Shown here: one piece after another, positions 9,663 through 20,370 of the stretch
Position numbering within the stretch: the stretch's first letter is position 1
Layout of the letters: every line of letters begins with the position of its first letter
From: Kalmanozyma brasiliensis GHG001
Taxonomy: Eukaryota; Basidiomycota; Ustilaginomycetes; Ustilaginales
NCBI RefSeq assembly: GCF_000497045.1
Contig: NW_015961981.1
Span: 684,401 to 748,400 of the forward strand
Length of the DNA stretch: 64,000 nucleotides
Direction of reading: 5' to 3'
Translations under genes and position numbers: made by a program
The notes under the pieces: generated by a model
What the model was told of the DNA's origin: nothing
What the model saw: only the letters and a program-made list of their open reading frames with translations
Databases searched by the model: none

Positions 9663-11507
9663 ATGGAGCGGAGACACGGCTCGCCAACGACCGCCGGCAT
9701 CGGCTTGCTGCCCAATACACGGACTGGCGATCCGTGGGCTGGCCAGCCGAAGTACAGCAAAGGAATGACGGCGTCCATCTCGATCATCATCTTTCTCTTT
9801 GCGCTAGCTTCGGTGCACTCGCGTTGGCAACGGTACCAACATCAGCGCCATGCCAGCGACTCGACTATCCTCGAGAAAGCGACAAGATCCTCAACCTCGG
9901 GCTGGCTGGCTCGACCCGCCGCGGCCTACCGAATGCTGGCCTATCGAAGGCTGCCATCCTATCGTTGGGGCTTCCTCAACCTGCGTCTGCCCGTCCTCGG
10001 AGCTACTTTGGCGCTCTCGGCCTTCATGCTCGGTTTCACCATCTGGGCCTTCGTCGTGCAACCCTACTATCGAGACAACAGCAGCTTCGGAAGCCCGCCT
10101 CTGGCCCTTCGCGCCGGTATGATGGCGCTCGGTCTCATGCCTTTCATCTACGTGCTAGGCTCCAAGGTCAACTTTATCTCTCTGCTCACTGGTGTGAGCC
10201 ACGAGAGGCTTCAAGTCTACCACCAATGGCTCGCGCGCTTCATGCTGTTCCTCGCCACCGTCCACATGATCCCATTCATCTATCAGCCGCTTTCTGAGGG
10301 TGGCGCGGCTGCGCTGCGAGAATGGTTCTCCTCCGACAGGATCAACACGACGGGCGTCATTGCGTACGTCTGCCTCTTTGTGCTTTCGTTTGCGAGCATG
10401 ACGGGCATCCGCGAGAGGTGTTACGAACTCTTCCTGCTCATCCACGTGCCCGTTGCCATCCTGTTCCTCGGCTACATGTTTGTGCATTGCCAGGCTTTGC
10501 TGACATCGTGGCGATATCTGTGGGCCACAGCAGCACTGTACATGCTGTCCGTGTTCCTGCGCTTCGCCGCTCAGCTACAGCAGAACAGCTTCCTCTCGCT
10601 GGCAACGTGTCGGGTCGAAGCGCTGCCAGGTGGGCTCACCAAGATGACGGTCGACTCGGCGTTACGATGGAGGCCCGGACAGCACGTCTTTGTGCGCTTT
10701 CCAGGCCTTGCGCCGCTGTCAGCGCATCCCTTTACGATCGTAAGCATGCCGTCGGCGGACGATCAGCAGCTCATGTCGACGGTGGTGCTCATGGCCAAGG
10801 CTCGCAAAGGCATCACGAAACGTCTCTACGACCGAGCGTCCCGCGTGCAGGCAGAGCAAGTACCTCACAGAGGAGGCGGTCTCGCTCTCTCTGCCGTGCT
10901 CGATGGCCCTTACGGGCAGGATGCCAGCGTCTCGGATCATCAACACGTCTTGCTGCTGGCAGGTGGAAGCGGCATCACCTTTGTGCTGGCCTCTTTGCTG
11001 GAGCTGTCGTGGCAGTGGCAGAAGAAGGCAGCGGCCACTCGTCATGTCCATTTCGTCTGGTCCATTCGAGATGCAGAATCGCTGGAATGGGTCCGTCCAT
11101 ACCTCGTGACCGTCACTGCACTGGCACCGTCGGCGAATGCACTCCGAATCTCGATCTACATCAGCGGGCGGGACGCTGTTCCGCGGGATCTGGCGTTGCC
11201 CGCAAGCTGGGAAGTGCACTGGGGCACGCACCCTGATGCTGCAGCTGCAGTGACAGATCTGGCCCGCGAGGCATCCAACCCGAGCAAACAAGTCGACGTC
11301 GAGAAAGCGTCATCTAGCATGTCGAGCGCGAGTGCAGAACCCTTCGAGAGCTCAGGTTCTGCTGCTGCTGCTGTTGTCGTGTGCGGGCCATCTGGCATGG
11401 TCAAGGACGCTTCCAATGCGGTAGCAGACCTCCAAGCCGACATTCTACGTGGCAATTTGGCGGGCGTCGAGAATGTCACTCTCATCACGGAGAGTTTTGG
11501 GTTCTGA
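9663..11507 (+). CDS. ferric-chelate reductase / NADPH oxidase-type flavocytochrome
   Basis: This 614-residue membrane flavocytochrome of the Fre family transfers electrons from NADPH through FAD and two hemes to ferric chelates at the cell surface. An N-terminal hydrophobic helix (MTASISIIIFLFALAS) is followed by a membrane domain with the bis-heme histidine pairs His187/His201 and His261/His275, each with the classic 13-residue spacing. FAD binding is marked by HPFTIVSMPS, NADPH binding by LLAGGSGITF and the late VVCGPSGM, and the typical C-terminus ESFGF is present. The frame extends upstream to an ATG at 9426 (79 more residues, no conserved features). I chose 9663 because of its TCACC-ATG-G context. 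It is a single exon. An iron-regulated promoter is plausible but I see no convincing GATA-type cluster. Confidence 0.88.
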   Translation: MERRHGSPTTAGIGLLPNTRTGDPWAGQPKYSKGMTASISIIIFLFALASVHSRWQRYQHQRHASDSTILEKATRSSTSGWLARPAAAYRMLAYRRLPSYRWGFLNLRLPVLGATLALSAFMLGFTIWAFVVQPYYRDNSSFGSPPLALRAGMMALGLMPFIYVLGSKVNFISLLTGVSHERLQVYHQWLARFMLFLATVHMIPFIYQPLSEGGAAALREWFSSDRINTTGVIAYVCLFVLSFASMTGIRERCYELFLLIHVPVAILFLGYMFVHCQALLTSWRYLWATAALYMLSVFLRFAAQLQQNSFLSLATCRVEALPGGLTKMTVDSALRWRPGQHVFVRFPGLAPLSAHPFTIVSMPSADDQQLMSTVVLMAKARKGITKRLYDRASRVQAEQVPHRGGGLALSAVLDGPYGQDASVSDHQHVLLLAGGSGITFVLASLLELSWQWQKKAAATRHVHFVWSIRDAESLEWVRPYLVTVTALAPSANALRISIYISGRDAVPRDLALPASWEVHWGTHPDAAAAVTDLAREASNPSKQVDVEKASSSMSSASAEPFESSGSAAAAVVVCGPSGMVKDASNAVADLQADILRGNLAGVENVTLITESFGF

Positions 11508-12907
11508 ACAATGTGATATTTGTCGTTTCATCTACGATGTAGCGCCCATCCGGTCTGCGAATCTATTGTGGCTGGAGAGCCAGAGACGGCCCCGGCCCCC
11601 AGCTGTGGATGTGCTCCAGTTCATCGTGCTGAACAGTTCAGCCGAACCTCGCTATCCTCCATCAGATAAGGAAGCCAGACGAACCGAGCCGTAGCATCGA
11701 GGCGGGGCTCCGCAGCCTTAGATGGCTTAACAAGGCTAGGCTGGAATCGGGCGAAACTGAAGACGGTCAAGAACGCGACGTGCAGGCAGGCCTGCAGCAA
11801 AGAGTCGCTTGCGACTGGCTTTGCGACTTGGCTGGCCTTGATGGCGTGAAACCCGCGTGCAATGAGCTTCTACACGCGCGTCTCTCTTCCAGAGCTGAAA
11901 ATCAGACACGTCTGCGGTTTGTATTCTCGATGGAGCTCCCAATTCAAACAGCTGCTCCTGTCTTGACCAAATTTGAATGCCACGACTCAGCCAAATTCAA
12001 GAAGTGCGGATGAGATCCAATTTGATCGACTCACAAAGCTCTGTTCAAGTGCCTCCGAAAAAATCTTTGCTGCAGTTGGGCGGTGTGTACAGTGACGGTT
12101 CCGCTCTGGTATATATACACGAGGAGGGTCAGCGGGCATCCCCCCCAATTCGAATTCGAAATCTCCGCCTTCCCTTCTCACCACATTCATCCGCTTCGAC
12201 ACTCAGTCTACGCGATATTTGCTGCTCGCTGCCCTCCAGCAAGCCTGTATCCGCTCTTGTTCAACACTAGCACTACAGCTTGTCAACGCATCTTCTTGGC
12301 ATTCCGCTCATCGAAGGTGTTCGTCTGCTGCTCATCCTACGAAGCTCATCAGCGCGACCAAAAGCCGTCTCTGGATCGAAGAGGTCTTCGTTGACTCGCC
12401 TTCGACCTCGACCCGCCTGTTTGCTGCTTGCTTTTTTCTGGAAGTCAGTCCGGCACGCATCCCCACGCACCAGCAGCAGCCAGCATCGACTAGTTCTGTT
12501 TGTCGACGGTGACATCCCGTGTGTACTTGGAGCCCCTTTCTGCTTTGGCGATCACCTTGACTGTTGATTGTCATTCACCAGCGGAAGGATTCCCCTTCGG
12601 CGCACCGCATCGTCCGTTTTTGCCATCGCAATACCAAAAAAGTGATCTTTCCCCATCGAAAGTCCTTCGCCTATTCAGGCCCCTTCTCGTTGTGCGACGT
12701 CTCGTCCGCATCCTTTCCGCTTCTCCCTCTGTGACCTTGGTCACCTTCTTCGCCTGATTGCAACTCGGCACACTTTTCGCCTTCGCAATTCTCGACGCCG
12801 ACGCCGCCCCATCCGCCGGCTTCAGCCTCGTCCTTTCGTCGTCACCACCGTCGTCGTCTCTTCCTCTTCATCCCGCTACTTCCGCTTCGCTACCGCTCGC
12901 TATCAAG
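11508..12907. other. upstream region and probable long leader of the TBP gene
   Basis: 1.4 kb without a supported coding gene. A TATATATA-like box at about 12110-12117 is followed by pyrimidine-rich DNA that continues to the TBP start, consistent with a long 5' leader. Several short frames here are low-complexity and not convincing. Confidence 0.4.
12110..12117 (+). promoter_or_regulatory. TATA-like box upstream of TBP gene
   Basis: The string tatatata precedes a C/T-rich stretch by about 40 nt. It lies about 790 nt before the TBP start codon, so its use as that gene's promoter is a guess. Confidence 0.35.
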
Positions 12908-13848
12908 ATGGCTTTCGGAGGTGTCGCTCTGCCCGGTTCGGGCAACTCTGCCAACAACGCAACCAGCTCCAAGGGCAACGCCAACGCTGGTGCTCTGACC
13001 AGTGCCAATGGCGCCGGCAACGATGACAAGAAGGTGGTCGCTACTGGCAAGGACGCTGCCGGGATGGATCAGCAAGGCCTCTCGAGTGTACACGGCATTG
13101 TGCCTACGTTGCAGTGAGTATCTTGTTCCTTGGCAGACCCGCTAAACGATCCTACCCGTCGATGCATGTCCTCGCTCGTCATCTCAACCGGATATGCGCC
13201 CGGGATGATGCTCCGAGGGCTGGCGTCATTGCGGGCCTGCTACCGTTCCGCATTATCTTTGATCATGCCGTATTGACACTGTTGAGCTCTAACCCACAAC
13301 CCATCCCACGCCACTTCACCCCACCCAGAAACATCGTCGCGACCGTCAACCTCGAGGTGCGTCTCGACTTGAAGACCATCGCCCTGCACGCGCGCAATGC
13401 CGAGTACAATCCCAAGCGTTTCGCCGCCGTCATCATGCGTATCCGCGAGCCCAAGACCACAGCACTCATCTTTGCCTCGGGCAAGATGGTGGTCACGGGT
13501 GCCAAGTCGGAGGATGATAGCCGTCTTGCTAGTCGAAAGTACGCCCGTATCATCCAAAAGCTCGGCTTCGAGGCCAAATTCAGCGAGTTCAAGATTCAGA
13601 ACATTGTCGGCTCGTGCGACGTGCGCTTCCCCATCCGTCTCGAGGGCCTCGCCTACAGTCACGGTGTCTACTCGTCGTACGAGCCCGAGCTGTTCCCCGG
13701 TCTCATCTACCGCATGGTCAAGCCTAAGGTTGTGCTTCTGATCTTTGTCTCTGGCAAGATCGTGCTCACCGGTGCCAAGGTACGAGAGGAGATTTACCAG
13801 GCGTTTAATCTCATCTTGCCTGTACTGGCTGAGTTCCGCAAGCCTTGA
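12908..13848 (+). CDS. TATA-box binding protein (2 exons)
   Basis: This 241-residue general transcription factor TBP (Spt15 type) binds TATA DNA as part of TFIID and serves all three RNA polymerases. Proposed exons are 12908-13113 and 13329-13848; the 215-nt intron has GTGAGT...CAG ends and joins VPTLQ to NIVATVNL in frame. The N-terminal 65 residues are a variable Gly/Asn/Ala-rich tail. The core follows with the two saddle repeats: [39 protein letters not shown] is the first (given here only as landmarks [11 protein letters not shown] and [13 protein letters not shown]), and [13 protein letters not shown] and [13 protein letters not shown] the second. The C-terminus is [10 protein letters not shown]. 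All core landmarks are intact, so this is a functional housekeeping gene. Confidence 0.96.
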
Positions 13849-14547
13849 TCGAGGCCGTGCGCCTTCAAATTACCCACCCTCTTCCGCAGCATCACTTCTC
13901 CATTAATCATCACCATCAGCAACAGCAGTATCCGCAGCATTCATCCTTCCTTCGCTCTGCGATGTGCTTCAGGCTCGAAGGAACCCAGCACCATCAAAGA
14001 GCAAGCTAGTCCTCCTCTTCCGCCCCCTATCGCACTTTTGGCCTGGTCGTCCCACTCCGCGCCTCTCGGTGTGCCGATAGTTGTCGCGATCGGCCACCAT
14101 AGATGACTCTTTCTTCACCTCGTTTGTCCGATCCGTGGAAGCTTCGTTGTACCAACGCCAGGATTCGAGCAAGCATACCCGCGCCGTCTTTTCCCGTCGC
14201 CCTGCCTTCCCTCCATCAGCATCCCATTGCTGCATTACACAGAAAATCATTCAAACCAACATTGTACTAGTACCGCTCTTCTCTTTTGCAACCGCACTGT
14301 TGTCGATCCGACGCACACGATCCTTCCTTTCTGTCTGCGCCTTGCTTCCTGTGTCGATATGAGAGCAGGACATTCGACGTGGACTCGTTGAGAACGCATT
14401 TCGAGAGCCGGCTTCTTGGGAGATTGAGCACGACCTGCCCGAGCTACTCGGATCATTGTTCGCACAAGCTTACACTATCGGTGACGGTGTTGACTAGGAT
14501 TACAGAATGTACAAAGGGGGACGCGAGGCTGATGCGCGGCCCCGCAC
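13849..14547. other. convergent intergenic region
   Basis: 699 nt between the TBP and CFIm25 stop codons. It is pyrimidine-rich on the plus strand. No gene is seen. Confidence 0.5.
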
Positions 14548-15481
<934 letters not shown>

Positions 15482-16066
15482 GGCGGATCAGATCGACTTC
15501 CACGGGGATGATCCTCCTCGTGTGCGATTGGACTCGGTCGAAAAGGTCCTTCGTGGAAATGCAAGACGATCGGAATGTCAAATCTGAAGTCTGCTGTGGC
15601 GTGTGATGGTTTTGTATAGAGCGAGAGGCTCTGTTGGGATGATGGGTGTCGAATGCGCTGCAAGAAGAAGCTGCCAGATGTCAAAGAGCGACTTGAACCC
15701 TTGGTGTCTGTCTGGCTTATGTAAGCCTCTGGGCGACCCTGGATGTTACATCTCTGAATTGCCTTTTTCGGATTCGGCCCCACGACAGATCCGGAAACAG
15801 GGTTGACTGTGCGACCCTATGACGAAAGGATGAGTTGGGTGACAGCCATGTGGGGACGTCGCGACCCAATTTCCATCCACTTTTCGACGTGAGCGGACGA
15901 CCCTTAAGAAGCGGCTGCATCTGCGCAGATATCATATCCATCCGCCCGATCCTCGTTGCTCCTTTGCGGTTACACCTCCATCTACTCATCTGCGGTTGTC
16001 CAACGGAAGCTCTGCCCTCTTTTGCTGTCCATCCATCTCGCAACGCCCACTCCACGCTACGCAAGC
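15482..16066. other. divergent promoter region (CFIm25 / SAP protein)
   Basis: 585 nt between two start codons. No gene or clear TATA box is recognised. Confidence 0.45.
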
Positions 16067-17374
16067 ATGTCGTCTACTCCTTTCAAAGGCTCGCTCAAGG
16101 CCAAGAGAAAGGGCGAGCTCACCGAGATCGCCCAGGCCCTCGGCATCGGTCTCGACTCGTCGCAAAAGAAGGAGGAGCTCGAGGACCTCATCCGCGAACA
16201 CCTCATCAGTCACAAGAGCCAGTACTCGTCCAACAACGATTTCAAGGGTCTCATTGACAGCCTCGACTCGGGCCGCAAGCGATCCGCCCGCTCCAGCAGC
16301 GTCAACGGCAACGCGTAAGTAGTCGCGTCTCTAGAGGTGGACCAGGCTCGATCAGCTCGCGCCCAACCTCCGTACCCGTCCGCACGTCCTGAACCGTTTT
16401 GCTGACCATGTTTGCTATGATTGACACCGCACAACAGCGACTCGGACGCCTCGGACTCACCCGAATCGTCCGTGCGCTCTCCCCGCAAGCACTCGGGCCG
16501 TCCCTCCACCCTGGGCCTCCCCTCGACCCCCTTGACCAACGCCATTCCCGCCAACGTCACTGACCTGGCCAACAGCGTCAAGCAGCGCGGCCTCAAGGCG
16601 CGCAAGTCGCTCGACAAGCTCGCCGACTCGCTCACGGACAACGCGCGCTCCACCGCCAAGGAGCTCACCACCGAGGTGCAGGACGTCCAGAGCGAAGTCA
16701 CCGCCAGCCTCCAGGCTGTCCAGGGCGAGGCCACCAAGCGCTTCCGCAAGGTCAAGCAGCAGGGCAACAAGGTCTTTGTCCGCGCTCGCACCTTTTGCAG
16801 CGACACCAAGAACCTCGTCCGCCTCCTGGTCGCTTTCGAGGGTCTCCTGCTCGTGCTCGCTACACTCCCCACCTCGTACGTCGAGGTGGGCAGCCGTGGC
16901 CCCAAGATCCCCATCGTCAACCCCAAGACGGGCATCAACGGCTACCTGCCTCACTGGGCCATCACGCTGCCCGACCCGCGCGGTCTGATCAGCTTCGACT
17001 TTTACCGTCCCTTGATCCTGTGGGCCGTGTACAGCGTGCTGGTGCCCCTCGCCGTCGCTCACCTCGTCACGTTTGACCGCCGCAGCCAGCCCTCGGTCTA
17101 CACGTTCCTGCTGGCGCGTCTCTCGGCGCTCGTCTTCCTGGCTCGCGTCCTGCCCAACAGCACCTTGACTGCGCTCGGCGTGCCGTCGCCCGCCGTGCTG
17201 GGCGTCGCTGCTGGTGAGGTGCCCGAGTTCGCCCTCATTCGCGGTCTTCGCAAGCTGTTCTCCTACGACTATGTGCTCGCTCACCTCGGTGTCGACCTGC
17301 AGATCTGGGCTACGGCCACCGTATTCGGTTTCGCTCAGTACGAGGCTATCGCCGTTCGCCCTCGTGCTGCTTAA
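16067..17374 (+). CDS. SAP/HeH-type N-terminal domain membrane protein (2 exons)
   Basis: I do not recognise the family by name. The 394-residue protein is encoded by 16067-16314 and 16438-17374 (intron GTAAGT...CAG, codon split GC/C). Residues 7-46 form a helix-extended-loop-helix that looks like a SAP/HeH nucleic-acid-binding motif (LKAKRKGELTEIAQALGI, then KKEELEDLI). A Ser/Arg/Lys-rich linker contains SPRK, then comes a charged amphipathic helix region (125-205) that could be a coiled coil. Three clear hydrophobic segments follow (about 209-229, 274-294 and 302-321), and a C-terminal domain closes the protein. Such a layout, a DNA-binding end in front of membrane helices, recalls inner nuclear membrane proteins such as Heh/Src1/Ish1, but this is only an analogy. 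The first exon also stays open upstream to 15956; the ATG at 16067 gives the clean SAP start. Confidence 0.75.
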
Positions 17375-17857
17375 ACGTGCCAGACGGCGAGCGTGATACA
17401 ACTGCGATCTCCGCCTCCTCCGGATACCAGCCCGCTTCGACCAAGGCGACACTCTTCGCGACCGTTTTCCACGTCCGCTCTGTGCGGGAAGAGATACCCA
17501 ACGGTTCGCCTCGCTTTTTCGCCTGCAGCGGATCAAAGCTGCCCCCCAGCTGCGACATTCCCCCTCGGTCCTTCAAGGTCCTCCCTTCCTCGTGATTCCG
17601 TGCCTATTTTCGATCGGTCTCGGTCTAATGTGCTCTGTCTATCGGCCGTCGGTAGCCAAGCAGTCTGTCCTTTCCTGTAGCCTGTTCATATGTACCTATT
17701 TAGGATCCCGTTTTCTATGCTAGTGTTGAATTCCTACTGTCACGAGCTGTTGTACAGACGAGTGTGCAAGTCGGAAGCTGCCGTGGTGTCGCAGCTTTGA
17801 GCGAGATGCGATGCGATGGATGCAGAAAGAGTGGTGGTATGTATCGGCGGGGCAGGG
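17375..17857. other. convergent intergenic region
   Basis: 483 nt between convergent stop codons. Nothing is recognised. Confidence 0.5.
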
Positions 17858-18893
17858 TCATGCGGCTGTGCTCTGTCGGTGTTGTGTTAGCAAGCTGGCT
17901 AATGATGCGTCGGCGGGCTGCGAACTTGCATCTACTTCGCCTCGGACTTCTCTTGCTAACGCTTTTGCTCTTTCTAAGGCGACTCGTTGGATGATGGAGG
18001 GCTGAAGAGTTTGCGAAGAGTCGTCCGCTGATGATGTTGTTGCTGGGTATGGTTGGGGCTGGACTGCTGCGCCAGGCGCTGTTGGTGCTTCTGGCGCTGT
18101 GGATGATGATGACGGTGATGCGGCCGCCGTTCTGCCTAGAATGCCCTCCAGCTCCAATGCTTCTGCTCCCACCACCCATCGATTCTTGAGTGCAAGATCG
18201 AGCAGCACCGACACGGCTGCTTGCAGCTGCTTGCTCTTCAAATCTTCGTCCTGCCGATCCCTGTACACCTTCAACCTGGCCTCTATTGACGAGGGGTCGG
18301 CCTCCTCGGTGACATCGCCTTCCATCTCACGTCTCCCTGGTATCGATTCACTACCTTGCGGACAACCACGCGAACTTCCATCCCGGTCCTGCTCCGACAA
18401 GCTCTGCAACTCCTCCAGATCGATCCCGAGCACGGTGGCCAGCCTCTCCACCTGGTCCGTCAGTTGGTTGAGCGAGTCCTCCGTTCGATCGCGCTGCTCC
18501 GCCTTCTTCCGTGACCCCCTATACGTCTCGCCGAGGATCAGCGCTGCAGCGACAAAGAAGAGAAATCCTTCCGAGATGGCATTGGCGCCGTTGGCGATCG
18601 CTTTGGCATCGTTGAGCGGTCGCACCTTTTGCTGCACGCCGTTAGGGAGGAGGTTGGTCCGCAACGCCATCTCGGTGCGATGCATGCGTTGGGCCAGGGC
18701 GATGCAGATCTGTGTGGATCGACACAAGGAGAAGTCATGTAAGGTCAGTCTGTGGCTAGGTCAACCTCGTGCTGCCCGGGGGGAAGCTGACCTTTTTGAA
18801 CGACTCATGCTGCGCCGCTTGGCTCTTGAGCTGCGTCGCGATGGGCTTGGCGAGCGTGCGGATGGCCAGCGTGGCGATCTTGGCGGTCGCCAT
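17858..18893 (-). CDS. OPA3-like mitochondrial protein (2 exons)
   Basis: This 317-residue protein belongs to the OPA3 family (optic atrophy 3 in man), a mitochondrial protein tied to organelle shape and lipid metabolism. Proposed exons are 18893-18792 and 18709-17858 (GTCAGC...CAG, phase 0). The N-terminus MATAKIATLAIRTLAKPIAT is the family hallmark and could act as a targeting sequence. The core QRMHRTEMALR, NGANAISEGFLFFVAAALIL contains the membrane segment, followed by a basic Lys/Arg stretch. A short coiled-coil-like region (LNQLTDQVERLATVLG) follows, and then an unusually long acidic and Pro/Ala/Ser-rich tail of about 150 residues that is absent from short OPA3 proteins. Exon 1 carries no other good start. 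The family call is firm; the tail's role is unknown. Confidence 0.9.
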
Positions 18894-20370
18894 CTCGTGA
18901 AGTGTAGGACGAGGATGACTCTTTCGTCTTCGTCGACGTGCCGATGTTTGCGCTGTTGAATGACGGACGAGAGAGTGACAACAGCAAGACGACAGGGTCC
19001 GGCGGCTTGGTTGGACCGTGCTGCCTCCCCTTTCTTCTCGACTCAGCCAGACTCAAGGAATATTGCCGGGATGTTAGACCCTCAGAAGGATCAGCCACCC
19101 TCCAGAAAATTCGCCTCGCCTCGGCGACTTTCCCATCGCAGTCCGCGCCGACAAGCGGCGACGTCCTTGAGCGACACAGCCATATCGGAGAAAAAGGACG
19201 AAGTCGGCAGGCTCTCGCGGCATCGGAAGCATTCTAGCATCATTTGCAGACCATCAGTGCGAACAAAGCGAAAGTGAAAGGCTTTGAGCGGGATCGAGGG
19301 CTTGGACGCGCCAAATTTCTTTCGGCCTCTCCGGACCGCGAACCTTGTTTTTGCCGTTCCCCTCTTCAAAGTCACAACCGCAGCTGCTCGCCTGGTTCTT
19401 GGCAGAGAGCTGTCCAAGCTGCTCGACCTGGCCGCTGTGTTCATCAAAGGCCTTTGAGCTTGGCCGCGCTGCAGAAAGAACGATCATCGGCGCGGTTCGG
19501 AAGGGCTCTTTTGTTCTCGGGAATCCTCCACAGTCTTGCGCAACTTTAAACTCAGACCGTGCATGGCGCACGCCCTCTTCGTTGTCTCTCTTTTGTTTTT
19601 TCCAGATTTTTCGGTCACGACGGGCTTGGCTTGGCCGCCTTGGTGCCCGTATGGCAGTTGGGTCACCGGTGACTGTGGTGTCGACCATCGGCCACCTAGC
19701 ATCATCATCATCTTGGTCTCTCTTTCGCCGAACGTCAGGCCCAAGCGCACGGATGTGGAATGAGAAGATCTGCAAGCTTCGTGTGTCTCATGACTGCCGA
19801 GACAGATGTCATGTTGGTGGCTGCTGCACTCGTCAGTCAGCGCCCGAATTTTTCCAGTCTGGTTCTTCGTATGATGCACGTTCCTGCGCTATGTTTGGCG
19901 CACTCACAAAAAGTGACACATTGTTGCGCCTCCTTCTCTTTTCCTCCTCTTCTGCCACCAACAGACCCCTTCCGCTCCTCCTTCGGCATCGCCCTTTGCA
20001 GTTGCGAGAGAGACCAACACTCATACTTTGTGTCAGCCTCGCGTCCCAGACTGCAGGCCCGACGTCTGCCCCTCGCTCATATCGCATAGGAGATCAGCAG
20101 CCGCGCCCGCTCGATGTGCCAGATGGAGGAGAATCTCTAGGTTCTTGCTGCCCATCAGCGCCGCTAGCCTTGTAGACTCTTCGCGCTCCCATCTGTCGTT
20201 CATCACCGCCATCCCGCAGCATCACCGACACCACCGCCACCATCATCGACTCTTGCTTGCCATCACGACACCCTAGGGATCTTCTGACCCTTCTCTTCCC
20301 GACGCCAGCAGTCTTCCTCCGTCGCTACCCTCCCTTCCGGCCCAGAGCACCTGGATAGCATCCGACAAGC
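18894..20370. other. 1.5-kb divergent intergenic region
   Basis: This is the shared upstream region of the OPA3-like and Tsl1-like genes. Pyrimidine-rich DNA from about 19920 to 20370 probably belongs to the promoter or leader of the trehalose gene. No supported gene is seen. Confidence 0.45.

Noticed and set aside
14511..14519. ACAAAGGGG, one mismatch to the pheromone response element
   Set aside because: It is isolated, near the 3' end of CFIm25 and far from mating genes; single near matches are expected by chance.
16457..17536. 359-codon minus-strand open frame
   Set aside because: It is an exact antisense shadow of the SAP-type membrane protein exon 2, which has clear protein features; the antisense product has none.
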